Assembly (NCBI GenBank): GCA_050943595.1
Contig: JBMNPM010000011.1
Span: 1-46,958, forward strand
Source of the DNA: JAXGXJ01 sp050943595
GTDB lineage: Bacteria > Actinomycetota > Thermoleophilia > RBG-16-64-13
Direction of reading: 5' to 3'
Length of the DNA: 46,958 nt
The position numbers and the translations under genes are program-made. Position 1 is the stretch's first letter; each line of letters begins with the position of its first letter. Under the pieces are notes generated by a model, which made no database searches, had not been told where the DNA came from, and worked only from the letters and a program-made list of their open reading frames with translations. This document shows positions 7,923 through 16,286 of this stretch, one piece after another.

Positions 7923-8233
7923 CGTGGCCATTCCTCCTCGAATCATGTAGAGCTGGTTTCGCGGCGCATCGCTATGGTCGCACCGGCTCTCGCATACTAT
8001 CTGTAAAAAAACCGGACGATCAGCCCTCTTGCGTGGAGTCGGCGCGGCGCGTCTCGCGTCTTAGCTCCCCAAACAGATTGCGGAGACGAGTTAGAGGGAG
8101 CGAACAGGTGCCGCTTATGAAGGGCTGCAACAGCTGCAGCACCCGTACTCGCAAGCGATCCATCGATAGTCTTGGCGCCTATACCGCTTTCTATAGGGGC
8201 TGTCGACGCTGATTATACCCCTCTCGGAAGGGT
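7923..8233. other. Gene-poor interval upstream of the CBM48 gene
   Basis: These 311 bases separate two minus-strand genes. An A/T run at about 8004-8010 (T-run on the minus strand) sits between CCGG repeats. A 47-codon minus-strand frame at about 8022-8165 lacks a ribosome site and resembles nothing known to me. The stretch probably holds the end of the OYE transcript and the CBM48 promoter. Confidence 0.4.
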
Positions 8234-9352
8234 TTACTTCCTACGCTCTGCCGTGCAGGCAATGCCTCTGCCCTCTCGTGCCGGAATAAAGCAGCCGTTG
8301 TCTGAGATGCAGGTGGCCGGTCTCACATCGCCGGATCGCCAGCGTGCTACGAGGTCTGGCTCTCGCACCAGTGGCCGGGATAGAGCGATGTAGTCGGTGA
8401 TCCCCTGCGCTACCAGTCTCTCCGCCGTCTGCAGAGTGCGGATCCCTCCCACCAGGATGAGGGGGGTTTCGATCTGCTCCTTGTAGGCCCGCGCGGCGGT
8501 TTCGTAGTAGGCTTCGCTCTGTCCGAGCCCGGCTCTGCTCGTCCGGGAATAGGTGAACTCGCCGGATAAGCGGGTTCCGCCGCTCAACTCCAGAGCGTCG
8601 ATGTCGCCCGTCTCGAGAAGCGCGGCGGTGGCGACCATATCACTCACGCCCAGCCCGTCGGGCAAGAAATCCTCGGAGTTCATCTTGACCAGCACGGGGT
8701 AGTCGGTACCGACGGCCGCTCGGACGGCGGCCAGCACTTCGAGGAGGAGCCTGGCTCTGCTTCCTACTGTGCCCCCGTACCCATCCTCGCGTTTGTTGAA
8801 GAAGGGCGAGAGGAACTGGCTCAACAGGAACCCATGGGCGGCATGGATCTGAACGGCATCGAATCCTGCGGATCTGGCCCTCCCTGCGGCCAGGGCGAAC
8901 CGGTGGACAACGTCGGCGAGCTCCCCCTCGTCCATTGGTCGACCCAGTGGTCCAGATGGCAGGTGGATGGTTGAGGCTCCGGCCGGCCTTGGATCTTTCG
9001 GCAGGTGCGATTCTCGCTCCGGTGTTAGAGAGTGGATGCCTCCGTGGGAGATCTGGAGCGCTATGCAACCACCCGCGGCGTGCACGGCCGCCACAAGACG
9101 CGCGAGCTCCGGGATGAGCGCATCGGAATCTGCACCCAATTGGGTCATACGCACCCGCCCTTCCCGGCAGATGTATGCATGTCCGGTGATCAGGAGGCCG
9201 GCTCCGCCGAGGGCCAGAGTGTGCATGAGCCGGATCAGCTCCGGGGTTGGGGTCCCTGCTGCCGTAGCCAACCCTTCCCAGGTCGCAGAACGCACAAACC
9301 GGTTCTCAAGCGTCATACCGGCAAGTGATGAGGGCTCGAAGAGCTTGGGCAT
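8234..9352 (-). CDS. NADH:flavin oxidoreductase, Old Yellow Enzyme family
   Basis: This protein of 372 residues matches the complete FMN-containing TIM-barrel of the OYE family, which reduces activated C=C bonds (enones, enoates). It begins PKLFEPSSLAGMTLENRFVRSATWEG, the usual family opening. It carries QISHGG and the HAAHGFLLSQFLSPFFNKREDGYGG stretch, whose His pair binds the substrate carbonyl. The C-terminal LILVGGIRT and YIALSRPLVREPDL bind FMN phosphate. It lacks the FAD/4Fe-4S extension of 2,4-dienoyl-CoA reductases. AGGAG eight bases ahead supports the ATG. It is transcribed divergently from the GNAT/HyuA/HDAC operon, so shared regulation is possible. Confidence 0.93.
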   Translation of the reverse strand: MPKLFEPSSLAGMTLENRFVRSATWEGLATAAGTPTPELIRLMHTLALGGAGLLITGHAYICREGRVRMTQLGADSDALIPELARLVAAVHAAGGCIALQISHGGIHSLTPERESHLPKDPRPAGASTIHLPSGPLGRPMDEGELADVVHRFALAAGRARSAGFDAVQIHAAHGFLLSQFLSPFFNKREDGYGGTVGSRARLLLEVLAAVRAAVGTDYPVLVKMNSEDFLPDGLGVSDMVATAALLETGDIDALELSGGTRLSGEFTYSRTSRAGLGQSEAYYETAARAYKEQIETPLILVGGIRTLQTAERLVAQGITDYIALSRPLVREPDLVARWRSGDVRPATCISDNGCFIPAREGRGIACTAERRK

Positions 9353-9468
9353 CTGAGTCTCCTAGAATATGGACGGGCTTGCGGGCCTGCGGGTCTGTTG
9401 AACAATAGCGCAGCCTACTAGGTTCTGCGGTACCATGTTTTTAAATCAGCAGTTTTCTAGATCAGCAG

Positions 9469-10074
9469 ATGAATGTGAACCCATCTACAACCATTGCCTC
9501 GCTTGTTGACTGTCTACGCCACGATCCTTTTTACGCCGCCATCACCGTGGACTTCGCCGGCGATGAGCGTGCTCGGAGAGAGGTGCTGGGGCACTACTTC
9601 GACTACTCTATGAGCGAGGCCCGCCGCCTCGGAAAGTGCGTAGTGGCCTCTGACGTCTCGCATGGGGCGGCCTTATGGTTGTGGCCCGCGCAGACGGATG
9701 TGGTCCCAGTAGTGCAGGCCAAGACCACGTTCCTCGAGGGCGTTCTCGGCCCCCGGGGAATGGAGCACTATCGTCGACTCATCGAGTTCATGGAGCCGCG
9801 GGCCGAGGCCGTCGTGGATGCGTCTGCGTGGTACCTCTCCATAGTCGGGGTGTTACCTCAGGTCCAGGGTAGGGGCATAGGTAGCCGACTTCTGCAACCC
9901 ACTCTGCTGGAGGCTGATCGTGCCGGGGTGCCGATCTACCTTGAGACCTTCTCCCCGCGCAGCCTTCGCTTCTATGAGCGGCTGGGCTTCAAATCCTTGG
10001 CTTCACACGTGGAGCCGGGCTCGGGCGGCGAGTACGTCATAATGCAGCGTGCGCCTGGGTGCGCCGCTCAGTAG
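9469..10074 (+). CDS. GNAT-family N-acetyltransferase
   Basis: This protein of 201 residues has the acetyl-CoA pyrophosphate loop LPQVQGRGIGSRLLQPTLLEADRAG, fitting the Q/RxxGxG/A motif A of GNAT enzymes. The C-terminal YLETFSPRSLRFYERLGFKSLASH is motif B. The N-terminal half is less conserved, as expected for the acceptor side. It is the first gene of a tight plus-strand operon: only 10 bases separate it from the 2-hydroxyacid dehydrogenase. No good ribosome site precedes the ATG at 9469. The substrate is unknown. Being cotranscribed with an HDAC-family deacylase suggests a small-molecule or protein acetylation/deacetylation pair (inference). Confidence 0.88.
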   Translation: MNVNPSTTIASLVDCLRHDPFYAAITVDFAGDERARREVLGHYFDYSMSEARRLGKCVVASDVSHGAALWLWPAQTDVVPVVQAKTTFLEGVLGPRGMEHYRRLIEFMEPRAEAVVDASAWYLSIVGVLPQVQGRGIGSRLLQPTLLEADRAGVPIYLETFSPRSLRFYERLGFKSLASHVEPGSGGEYVIMQRAPGCAAQ

Positions 10075-10084
10075 CCGGTCTCTC

Positions 10085-11035
10085 ATGCGCATAGTGTTTT
10101 GCGGCAACGGCTTTGCCTCCGTATCTGACTTCCTGGGGCGTCGTCTCGACCCGGCCAAAGATGAGGTCATCGTCTGCGCGGACGAACAGGCGATCATGGC
10201 TGCCGCGCCGGGGGCGGCAGTGGTGATACCGGGCATGTATCGTATCGATGCCGGTCTGCTTGACGCCGGCGACTTCCGTCTCATCCAACAGTGGGGTGCG
10301 GGCGTGGAGGGGGTCGATCTCGATGCAGCCCGCGCTCGAGGCGTTTGGGTGGCGAATGTGCCTGCGGCCGGCAAGAACGCGGAATCTGTGGCTGAACACG
10401 TGATCCTGCTCTTGCTCGCTCTATTGCGTCGGTTGCCGGTCGCCCAGGCCAATCTCCGGGCCGGTATCCTGGGAGCGCCCATGGGCCGCGCTCTGGCGGG
10501 CCTCACCATCTGCCTCTATGGATTGGGCCACGTAGCCAAGGCACTGGTGCAGCGGCTTCGGGCCTTCGATGTGAACCTCATCGGCCTCACCCGCGACCCC
10601 CTGGCGGCCAAGGTTCCAGGTTTTGGCTTGGCCGCCGTCTACGCGCTGCAGGATAGGCGGGCCTGCCTCTCCCAGACGGACGTCTTAGTGATTTGTACCC
10701 CGTTGACGGAGGAAACCAGGGGATCCATAGATGACGAAGCACTTGCAGCACTTCCTTCTGGGGCTCTGGTGATAAACGCCGCCCGCGGTCCGGTGGTGCA
10801 GTATGAGGCACTTTATGAGACTCTAGTCGGCGGACACCTGGGTGGAGCCGGCCTGGATGTCTTCTGGACGGAGCCGTTCCCGCCGGATGACCCGCTGCTC
10901 GCTTTGCCCAACGTCGTGGCCACACCGCACGTGGCCGGAGTCACCGATCTCTCCTATGCTGAGATAGCCGATGCGGTCACCATCAACATTGAACGGCTTC
11001 GCCGAGGCGAGTCGCCTCTCCATCGGGTGGCGTGA
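10085..11035 (+). CDS. D-2-hydroxyacid dehydrogenase (NAD-dependent)
   Basis: This protein of 316 residues belongs to the formate/glycerate dehydrogenase superfamily that interconverts 2-oxo acids and D-2-hydroxy acids. The NAD-binding loop reads ICLYGLGHVAKALVQRL, a slightly altered GxGxxG. The catalytic set is visible: Arg in NAARGPVV, Glu in DVFWTEPFPPDDPLL and His in VATPHVAG. The ATG at 10085 fits the family N-terminus; an earlier GTG at 10049 would overlap the previous gene. It sits 10 bases after the GNAT gene and 27 bases before the HyuA-like gene. The exact substrate cannot be told from sequence. Confidence 0.9.
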   Translation: MRIVFCGNGFASVSDFLGRRLDPAKDEVIVCADEQAIMAAAPGAAVVIPGMYRIDAGLLDAGDFRLIQQWGAGVEGVDLDAARARGVWVANVPAAGKNAESVAEHVILLLLALLRRLPVAQANLRAGILGAPMGRALAGLTICLYGLGHVAKALVQRLRAFDVNLIGLTRDPLAAKVPGFGLAAVYALQDRRACLSQTDVLVICTPLTEETRGSIDDEALAALPSGALVINAARGPVVQYEALYETLVGGHLGGAGLDVFWTEPFPPDDPLLALPNVVATPHVAGVTDLSYAEIADAVTINIERLRRGESPLHRVA

Positions 11036-11062
11036 TCCGACGGGGATGAAGGACGAGGAGAC

Positions 11063-12733
11063 ATGCTTCTAGGGATCGATGTGGGCGGGACGACCACGAA
11101 TGCCGTGCTTACCGACGGCACGGCTGTGGTCGCTGAAGCCGCCGTACCCACCTTGACGCACGATCTTGCCGGGTCGGTCTTGGCCGCCTTGGACGGTGTC
11201 ATGCGCGACGCCCGTCCTTCGGAAGTGGAGCGCATCGCACTTAGCACCACCGTGATTACCAATCTGCTGGCGGAGGATAAGGCGGAGCGTGTGGAGCTGG
11301 TGTTGCTTCCCGGCCCGGGCGCCGATCCCGCCGACTACGAACTACCGCCCGCGCACCTCATTGAGGGAGCCATCGATTACCGCGGCCGGGAGATCATTCC
11401 CCTCGCGGAGGACTCGGTGCGGTCCGTCGGGGCGGAGTTGCGGGCGCTGGATTGCTCCAAGGTGGCAGTGGTGGGGAAATTCTGCCAGCGAAACTCGACC
11501 CATGAGAGTAGGGTTCGGGATATCTTTCAAGAGGAGTGCCCGGACATGGTGGTGGAGTGTGGGCATCTGGTCTCGGGACGTCTCAATTTTCCGCGCCGGG
11601 CGGCTACCACATTATTGACGATGGCTACCCGCGACCGCTACAAGGATTTTGCCGCCGACATGAGCCGCGCCTTGGAGGAGCGCGGGCTGAGTGCTCCCGT
11701 GTTCGTCCTCAAGGCCGACGGGGGGACACTGCCTCTCGACTACTCGGTCCGCACTCCTATGGAGACCATCTTTTCGGGTCCGGCCGCAAGCACCATGGGG
11801 GCGTTGGCCCTCGGTCCCCCGGGGGAGTCTTTCATCGTGATGGACGTGGGGGGGACTACCACCGACCTAGCTCTGGTGCTTGACGGCCGGCCACTGCTCT
11901 CTTCCAAGGGAGCCCGTGTGCAGCAACTGCTCACTCATGTGCGTGCCTTTGCCGTGAAGTCTGTGCCGGTGGGCGGTGACAGCGCCGTCCGGGTCGCCCA
12001 AGGTGCATTGACCGTCGGGCCGGACCGTATGGGGGCCCCTGTCTGCCTGGGGGGTCCCCTGCCCACTCCTACCGACGCCTTGCGCGTGTTGGGTCTCATC
12101 GGTCTGGGGGATGGGGCGGCCGCTCACCAGGTATTGAGCGGGCTGGGCGACGCTTTGGGCCTAGACGCGAATGCGGCTGCTCAGCACGTGGTGGATACGG
12201 TCGCAGCGACCCTGGCGCGGGAGGTGACGGACATGTTTGCTCGCTGGAGGGACGAGCCTGTCTACCGGGTATGGGAAGTGGTGCGTGAACAGCACGCCCG
12301 CCCCGAGCTCTTGGTGGGTGTCGGCGGCGGTGCTCCTGCGTTGGCTCCGGCCGTGGCTTCCCGTTTGGGGGTCGGTTGTCTTGTGACGGAGCACGCGCCT
12401 GTAGCCAATGCGTTCGGTGCGGCGGTTTCGCGACCCACCATGAGCCTGACACTCAGCGTTGACACCGACCAGGGGAACTGGGTGACGGAGGAGGACGGAC
12501 GGGCCGGACGCCTGACCGATCTACGACTCAGCCTGGCCGACGCCGAGGACATGGCACTGCGCCTGCTGGCGGCGAAGGTCAAGGAGGCGGGTATAGGCAG
12601 CTATGCGAGAGAGGCTGAGGTGACCCACAGTGAGGTGTTTAACATGGTGCGGGGGTGGCACACCATCGGAAGGTTGATGAATGTCGCGGTAGAGATCCCG
12701 GCAGGTCTGCTGAACGATCGGAGCCGCTCATGA
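11063..12733 (+). CDS. Hydantoinase/oxoprolinase (HyuA-like) family protein
   Basis: This 556-residue ASKHA-fold protein is related to the A subunit of N-methylhydantoinase and to 5-oxoprolinase, which couple ATP hydrolysis to ring opening of cyclic amides. The phosphate-1 loop is LLGIDVGGTTTNAVLTDG at the N-terminus. The second ATP-binding segment is FIVMDVGGTTTDLALVLDG near residue 255-275, preceded by PMETIFSGPAAST. VGVGGGAPALAPAVA completes the fold. It is shorter than most HyuA proteins (about 650-700), and no HyuB partner is present, so it may act alone or on another substrate. A GAGGAG site precedes the ATG, and its stop overlaps the next start (ATGA). Confidence 0.88.
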   Translation: MLLGIDVGGTTTNAVLTDGTAVVAEAAVPTLTHDLAGSVLAALDGVMRDARPSEVERIALSTTVITNLLAEDKAERVELVLLPGPGADPADYELPPAHLIEGAIDYRGREIIPLAEDSVRSVGAELRALDCSKVAVVGKFCQRNSTHESRVRDIFQEECPDMVVECGHLVSGRLNFPRRAATTLLTMATRDRYKDFAADMSRALEERGLSAPVFVLKADGGTLPLDYSVRTPMETIFSGPAASTMGALALGPPGESFIVMDVGGTTTDLALVLDGRPLLSSKGARVQQLLTHVRAFAVKSVPVGGDSAVRVAQGALTVGPDRMGAPVCLGGPLPTPTDALRVLGLIGLGDGAAAHQVLSGLGDALGLDANAAAQHVVDTVAATLAREVTDMFARWRDEPVYRVWEVVREQHARPELLVGVGGGAPALAPAVASRLGVGCLVTEHAPVANAFGAAVSRPTMSLTLSVDTDQGNWVTEEDGRAGRLTDLRLSLADAEDMALRLLAAKVKEAGIGSYAREAEVTHSEVFNMVRGWHTIGRLMNVAVEIPAGLLNDRSRS

Positions 12734-14121
12734 GTGCCTACCGGCGTCTGTGCGACCGCGAGGAGGGGAGTGGCCGGCCGGTGCGCACGTCCCGCGCGAC
12801 TGGTCCCACCGGACTCGTCTTCTTCCCCGCCTTCGACTGGGCCATCTCTCCCACACATCCCGAGCGGGAGGAGCGACTTCTCTACACGCGCGACCAGGTC
12901 TTTGAGGAGGGTCTTCTGGATCTACCCCAGTTGATCGAGTACAGACCACGCCTGGCTGCGGATGACGACGTGGCCCGCGCCCACTTCTGCATCCCTTCCA
13001 TCGAAGCTCAATGCACGGAGGCGCATCGTGTGGCCGCCGGGAGCACATTGGTGCTGGCTGATGCTTTGGTCGAGGGAGAGATCGCCAACGGCTTCGCTCT
13101 GGTTCGGCCGCCGGGCCACCATGCCATGCGGGTGGTCTACGGCAATCGCGGCTTCTGCAACATCAACAACATGGCGATCATGGTCGAGTATCTGCGTACG
13201 GTCCACGGTCATCGCCGTATCGCCATTGTCGATACTGATGTGCATCACGGTGACGGTACCCAGGACATATTCTGGAACGACCCAGATATCCTCTTTATCT
13301 CTTTCCACCAGGATGGCCGCACGCTCTATCCGGGGTCCGGCTTCATGGAAGAGTTGGGCGGTCCGAACGCCCTCGGGACGACCATCAATATCCCTTTGCC
13401 GCCCGGCACCCCAGATGAAGGCATCCACTTCGTCCTGGACGAGCTGGTGTTGCCTATTTTGGACGATTTCACTCCCGAATTGGTGCTGAACTCAGCCGGA
13501 CAAGACAACCATTTTTCTGATCCGCTGGCCAACATGCGCTTTTCTGCTCAGGGCTATGCCCGCCTCAACGAGACGCTACGGCCGGACCTCTGCGTCCTCG
13601 AGGGAGGGTATGCGGTGGAGACGGCTCTGCCCTATGTCAACACCGCCATAATCCAAGCCATGGCCGGTCTCGACTACAGCCACGTTATCGAACCCGGCTG
13701 GGAACCGGGCCGGTTTGCATTGGAATCATCGACGAGGCAGGTTCTGGCGAGTGAGGTATCTCACCTGCTGGGGATGTGGCGCCAACGTGACCGGCTAGTG
13801 CAGGACGCCCGCGCAAAGCTGGGTGAGCACTACCGACGCCGTCGTACCATCTTCTACGATACGGATATGATCGAGGAAGATCAGGAGGAAGTCGTCCGGC
13901 TGTGTCCGGACTGTCCCGGGTTCGTGGCACTCACCACACAGGCCAAGCAGGGCCATGGCCGGTTGCCTTCCGCTTTCTGTGTATCCATCCCCATCCGGGC
14001 GTGCTCCACCTGCTGTCGCGAGGCAACAGCCGCCTTCATGGAGCAGAAGGTGGCGCAGAGATACGACTATGTCCTGCTGCAGGACCGCCTACACGACCGC
14101 TACGAGAGATATCCAGGATGA
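12730..14121 (+). CDS. Histone-deacetylase superfamily deacylase with Cys-containing C-terminal extension
   Basis: This protein of 463 residues starts at the ATG at 12730, overlapping the preceding stop by four bases. Residues of about 30-345 form an HDAC/acetoin-utilisation/acetylpolyamine amidohydrolase domain. RPPGHHAM, DTDVHHGDGTQDIF (zinc ligands Asp and His), NSAGQDNHFSDPLANM (third ligand Asp) and LEGGY are all present, so it should be an active zinc deacetylase. The last 100 residues or so are unusual and carry CPDCPG and CSTCC, suggesting an added metal site. Bacterial members deacetylate small amines as well as proteins. It is the terminal gene of the GNAT/dehydrogenase/HyuA operon. 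Confidence 0.9.
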   Translation: MSAYRRLCDREEGSGRPVRTSRATGPTGLVFFPAFDWAISPTHPEREERLLYTRDQVFEEGLLDLPQLIEYRPRLAADDDVARAHFCIPSIEAQCTEAHRVAAGSTLVLADALVEGEIANGFALVRPPGHHAMRVVYGNRGFCNINNMAIMVEYLRTVHGHRRIAIVDTDVHHGDGTQDIFWNDPDILFISFHQDGRTLYPGSGFMEELGGPNALGTTINIPLPPGTPDEGIHFVLDELVLPILDDFTPELVLNSAGQDNHFSDPLANMRFSAQGYARLNETLRPDLCVLEGGYAVETALPYVNTAIIQAMAGLDYSHVIEPGWEPGRFALESSTRQVLASEVSHLLGMWRQRDRLVQDARAKLGEHYRRRRTIFYDTDMIEEDQEEVVRLCPDCPGFVALTTQAKQGHGRLPSAFCVSIPIRACSTCCREATAAFMEQKVAQRYDYVLLQDRLHDRYERYPG

Positions 14122-14176
14122 GCGAGCGCCTTAGAATGAACGAGCGCTGATGCGCTTCTCGCTCCGGTCCGTGGGC

Positions 14177-15385
14177 TCAGAGGAAGGTCAGTTCGGCCTC
14201 GCAACTGTCCGTGGGGCCCTGGCTGCGGAACGGTATGGTGATCTCTCCGTCTGTGCTGACCTTGATGGGACGTCCGCCCCACAGGTAGGCGGAGTGCATG
14301 GCTGTTGTCCGGGCTCCAGTGTAGCCACCCACGTTAGGGTGCGCTCTGATCATGGCTCCGAAGGCAAGGATTCCCTCGTCATCGAACAGCACTGCGCCGT
14401 CCAGAGAAGCAATCTCCAAGAGAAGTCGATGCTTTCGCCGGGTCAGGCCTGTGTCGGTCATGTCGATGTTCTTGACTGCCTGCGCCAGCATGCGGTGGCC
14501 CTGATCGCCACGAGGCTCGCGACCTCCTATCACTGCTTCGTCGGCGTTGATGATCCAATCCAATACATGCCACTCTGGGTCGTAGACCAGTAAAGCTCCG
14601 TGCCGCCGGTAGCTCAAGTCGAGGAGCACTCCGAACAGGTTGGCATCGAGGCGTCTGTCACCTAGGCTGGTGGAAACATCCTGGCGCAATCCCACAACAT
14701 CGTAGATGTACCAGCCGCCTCGACGACGGGCGGCCAGCATGCCTTCGTGCCCCAATACGATCAGGTCACGGGTGGCGGTTAAGTGCATGAGGTAGTCACC
14801 CTGACCGAGCTGAGCCTTGAGCGGCTGGAGAAATTCGGGGTAGAGTGAATAACCCTGCGCGTCTTCGTGAGCACAATAGGCGGCCTCGTCGTAGTCGACG
14901 TAGCGGCCTTCGTGGTCGAGCAGGAAGTAGGTCTGTGGCCTGCCGGCTAAGGGATCAAGGACGGACTGCACACCCGGCTCATCTATGGGGATAGAGCCAT
15001 GTTGGCCGGGGCGGATGACCAAGTTGCGTGTGACCGGACGGTTCTCATGGACCCGATAGCTCAGCATGTCCAGGTAAGAGAAGAGCCGGTTCCAGGCTAC
15101 TGCCGGCTCGTGGAAACTCAGCCACTCGAGCGCCAACCTCTCACGGACTGAGGCGAGAAAACTACGGGTGGGCGGTGACGGCATGGCCGCCAGCCAGTCG
15201 TCTACTTTTCGTTCGGCGTAGTCGACTATCTGCTGATGGCCCGTGCGGTGTGGCACCATGCTGTAGAAGGAGAACGAGCCGGCTTTCGAGCGGATCTCGT
15301 GACGCACTGGGCCTGTTCTCGCCACGTACCACTCGGGGACGGTCTTTACGATGCTGCGTATCAGTATCTCGGCATCTGCCTGCAT
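14177..15385 (-). CDS. Protein with a DisA_N/diadenylate-cyclase-like C-terminal domain (tentative)
   Basis: This protein has 402 residues; GGAGG eight bases upstream fixes the ATG at 15385. The first 240 residues match no domain I recognise. From about 255 on the order of elements resembles a diadenylate cyclase (DAC) domain. A helix and strand (FGVLLDLSYRRHGALLVYDP) are followed by a segment containing LLLEIASLDGAVLFDDEGI, like the catalytic DGA motif, and then GGYTGARTTAMHSAY and PIKVSTDGEITIPF, which take the place of the GTRHRAA and VSEETGxIS segments. The second motif reads RTT instead of RHR, so cyclic-di-AMP synthesis may be lost or altered. The remaining N-terminus could be a sensor. 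It is convergent with the HDAC gene. Confidence 0.55.
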   Translation of the reverse strand: MQADAEILIRSIVKTVPEWYVARTGPVRHEIRSKAGSFSFYSMVPHRTGHQQIVDYAERKVDDWLAAMPSPPTRSFLASVRERLALEWLSFHEPAVAWNRLFSYLDMLSYRVHENRPVTRNLVIRPGQHGSIPIDEPGVQSVLDPLAGRPQTYFLLDHEGRYVDYDEAAYCAHEDAQGYSLYPEFLQPLKAQLGQGDYLMHLTATRDLIVLGHEGMLAARRRGGWYIYDVVGLRQDVSTSLGDRRLDANLFGVLLDLSYRRHGALLVYDPEWHVLDWIINADEAVIGGREPRGDQGHRMLAQAVKNIDMTDTGLTRRKHRLLLEIASLDGAVLFDDEGILAFGAMIRAHPNVGGYTGARTTAMHSAYLWGGRPIKVSTDGEITIPFRSQGPTDSCEAELTFL

Positions 15386-15429
15386 TCATTGAACCTCCGG
15401 GGTAGGTCTGTCTTGGCGACCGATCTATG

Positions 15430-15515
15430 AGGCTGCTGAAAAACGAAACCCCGGCTACCAGAACGCGCTGAGCGGCGCGATAGTACGTCATCGGTCGCGC
15501 GAATAGCGCTGCTAT
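15430..15515 (+). repeat. MITE-like repeat, copy A (left part)
   Basis: It begins AGGCTGCTGAAAAACGAAAC and continues through GATAGTACGTCATCGGTCGC and AATAGCGCTGCTATT. The same order is seen at 17945 and, more diverged, at 41138. It stops against the stop codon of the thioesterase gene. Confidence 0.75.
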
Positions 15516-16037
15516 TTAACTCGACTTTTCCACGCTCCTCTCTCGGCTTCGTAGTTGTCGCCGGGCATGGGCTTCGTTATAGCGTCGCTCTTGCACGGGT
15601 GTTTCCAGGATGAGTGGTGGTACGGCGACCGGCTTTCTGTCTGGGCCGAGGGCCACGATCGTCAGATAGGCGGAGACCGTGTGGCGGATCTCTCCGGTGA
15701 GTAGGTTTTGGGACTCAACACGCACACCGACCTCCATGGAGGTTCTTCCCGTATAATTGACCGAGGCCTTCAAGGTGAGCAAATCACCGACGAATACGGG
15801 ATGATGAAAATCCAGACGGTCGATGGACGCAGTGGCGCACATGGAGCGTGAATGTTTGACCGCTGCCGATCCGGCCGCTGTATCGATAAGCTTCATTATG
15901 GCACCGCCGTGGACACCACCGAATGGGTTGGCGTCCGCAGGGTTCATGACCTGGGCCAAGAGGGTCATGCTCTCTGATATCCTGCGCGCTTCCACGTCCG
16001 GCTCCTTCGTCGGGGTCTGCGCACTACGATTGGTCAT
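15516..16037 (-). CDS. Acyl-CoA thioesterase (hotdog fold)
   Basis: This protein of 173 residues is of the cytosolic acyl-CoA hydrolase/YciA type, which cleaves acyl-CoA to free acid and CoA as a hotdog-fold hexamer. The N-terminal MTLLAQVMNPADANPFGGVHGG is the family signature with the catalytic Asn/Asp region. It is followed by IMKLIDTAAGSAAVKHS and SIDRLDFHHPVFVGDLLTLKA. The C-terminal 45 residues are charged and variable. The ATG at 16037 is preferred; a TTG lies three codons earlier, and neither has a clear ribosome site. The 3' end is formed by a mobile repeat, so the last few residues may be altered. Confidence 0.9.
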   Translation of the reverse strand: MTNRSAQTPTKEPDVEARRISESMTLLAQVMNPADANPFGGVHGGAIMKLIDTAAGSAAVKHSRSMCATASIDRLDFHHPVFVGDLLTLKASVNYTGRTSMEVGVRVESQNLLTGEIRHTVSAYLTIVALGPDRKPVAVPPLILETPVQERRYNEAHARRQLRSRERSVEKSS

Positions 16038-16181
16038 AGGCGTCAAACAGTAGGTTAAACGAGTAGATTACCAGGGTAGATTACCAGCGTCGGTGGGTCA
16101 TCACGGCGTGTGTGCTTAGCTATCGAGGTGTGGGCGTACGTTGCGTGATGCGTAACATGGGCCGGAAACCGGTCCACATTG

Positions 16182-16210
16182 TTGGCTCATCCGGGTTGGC
16201 CTACTATATA
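16182..16210 (+). promoter_or_regulatory. Candidate promoter of the second nitroreductase
   Basis: TTGGCT (16182-16187) and TATATA (16205-16210) are spaced by 17 bases, about 76 bases ahead of the start codon at 16287. Confidence 0.5.
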
Positions 16211-16286
16211 AGACAGGCAGATAGGCGATCGTTTCCGGAGAACGACCGGGATGGGATCGGAGAAGATCGAAAGGGAGGTAGTGCGA

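Noticed and set aside
8022..8165. 47-codon minus-strand frame in the CBM48-OYE interval
   Set aside because: There is no ribosome site, no family resemblance and a low-information sequence; not supportable as a gene.
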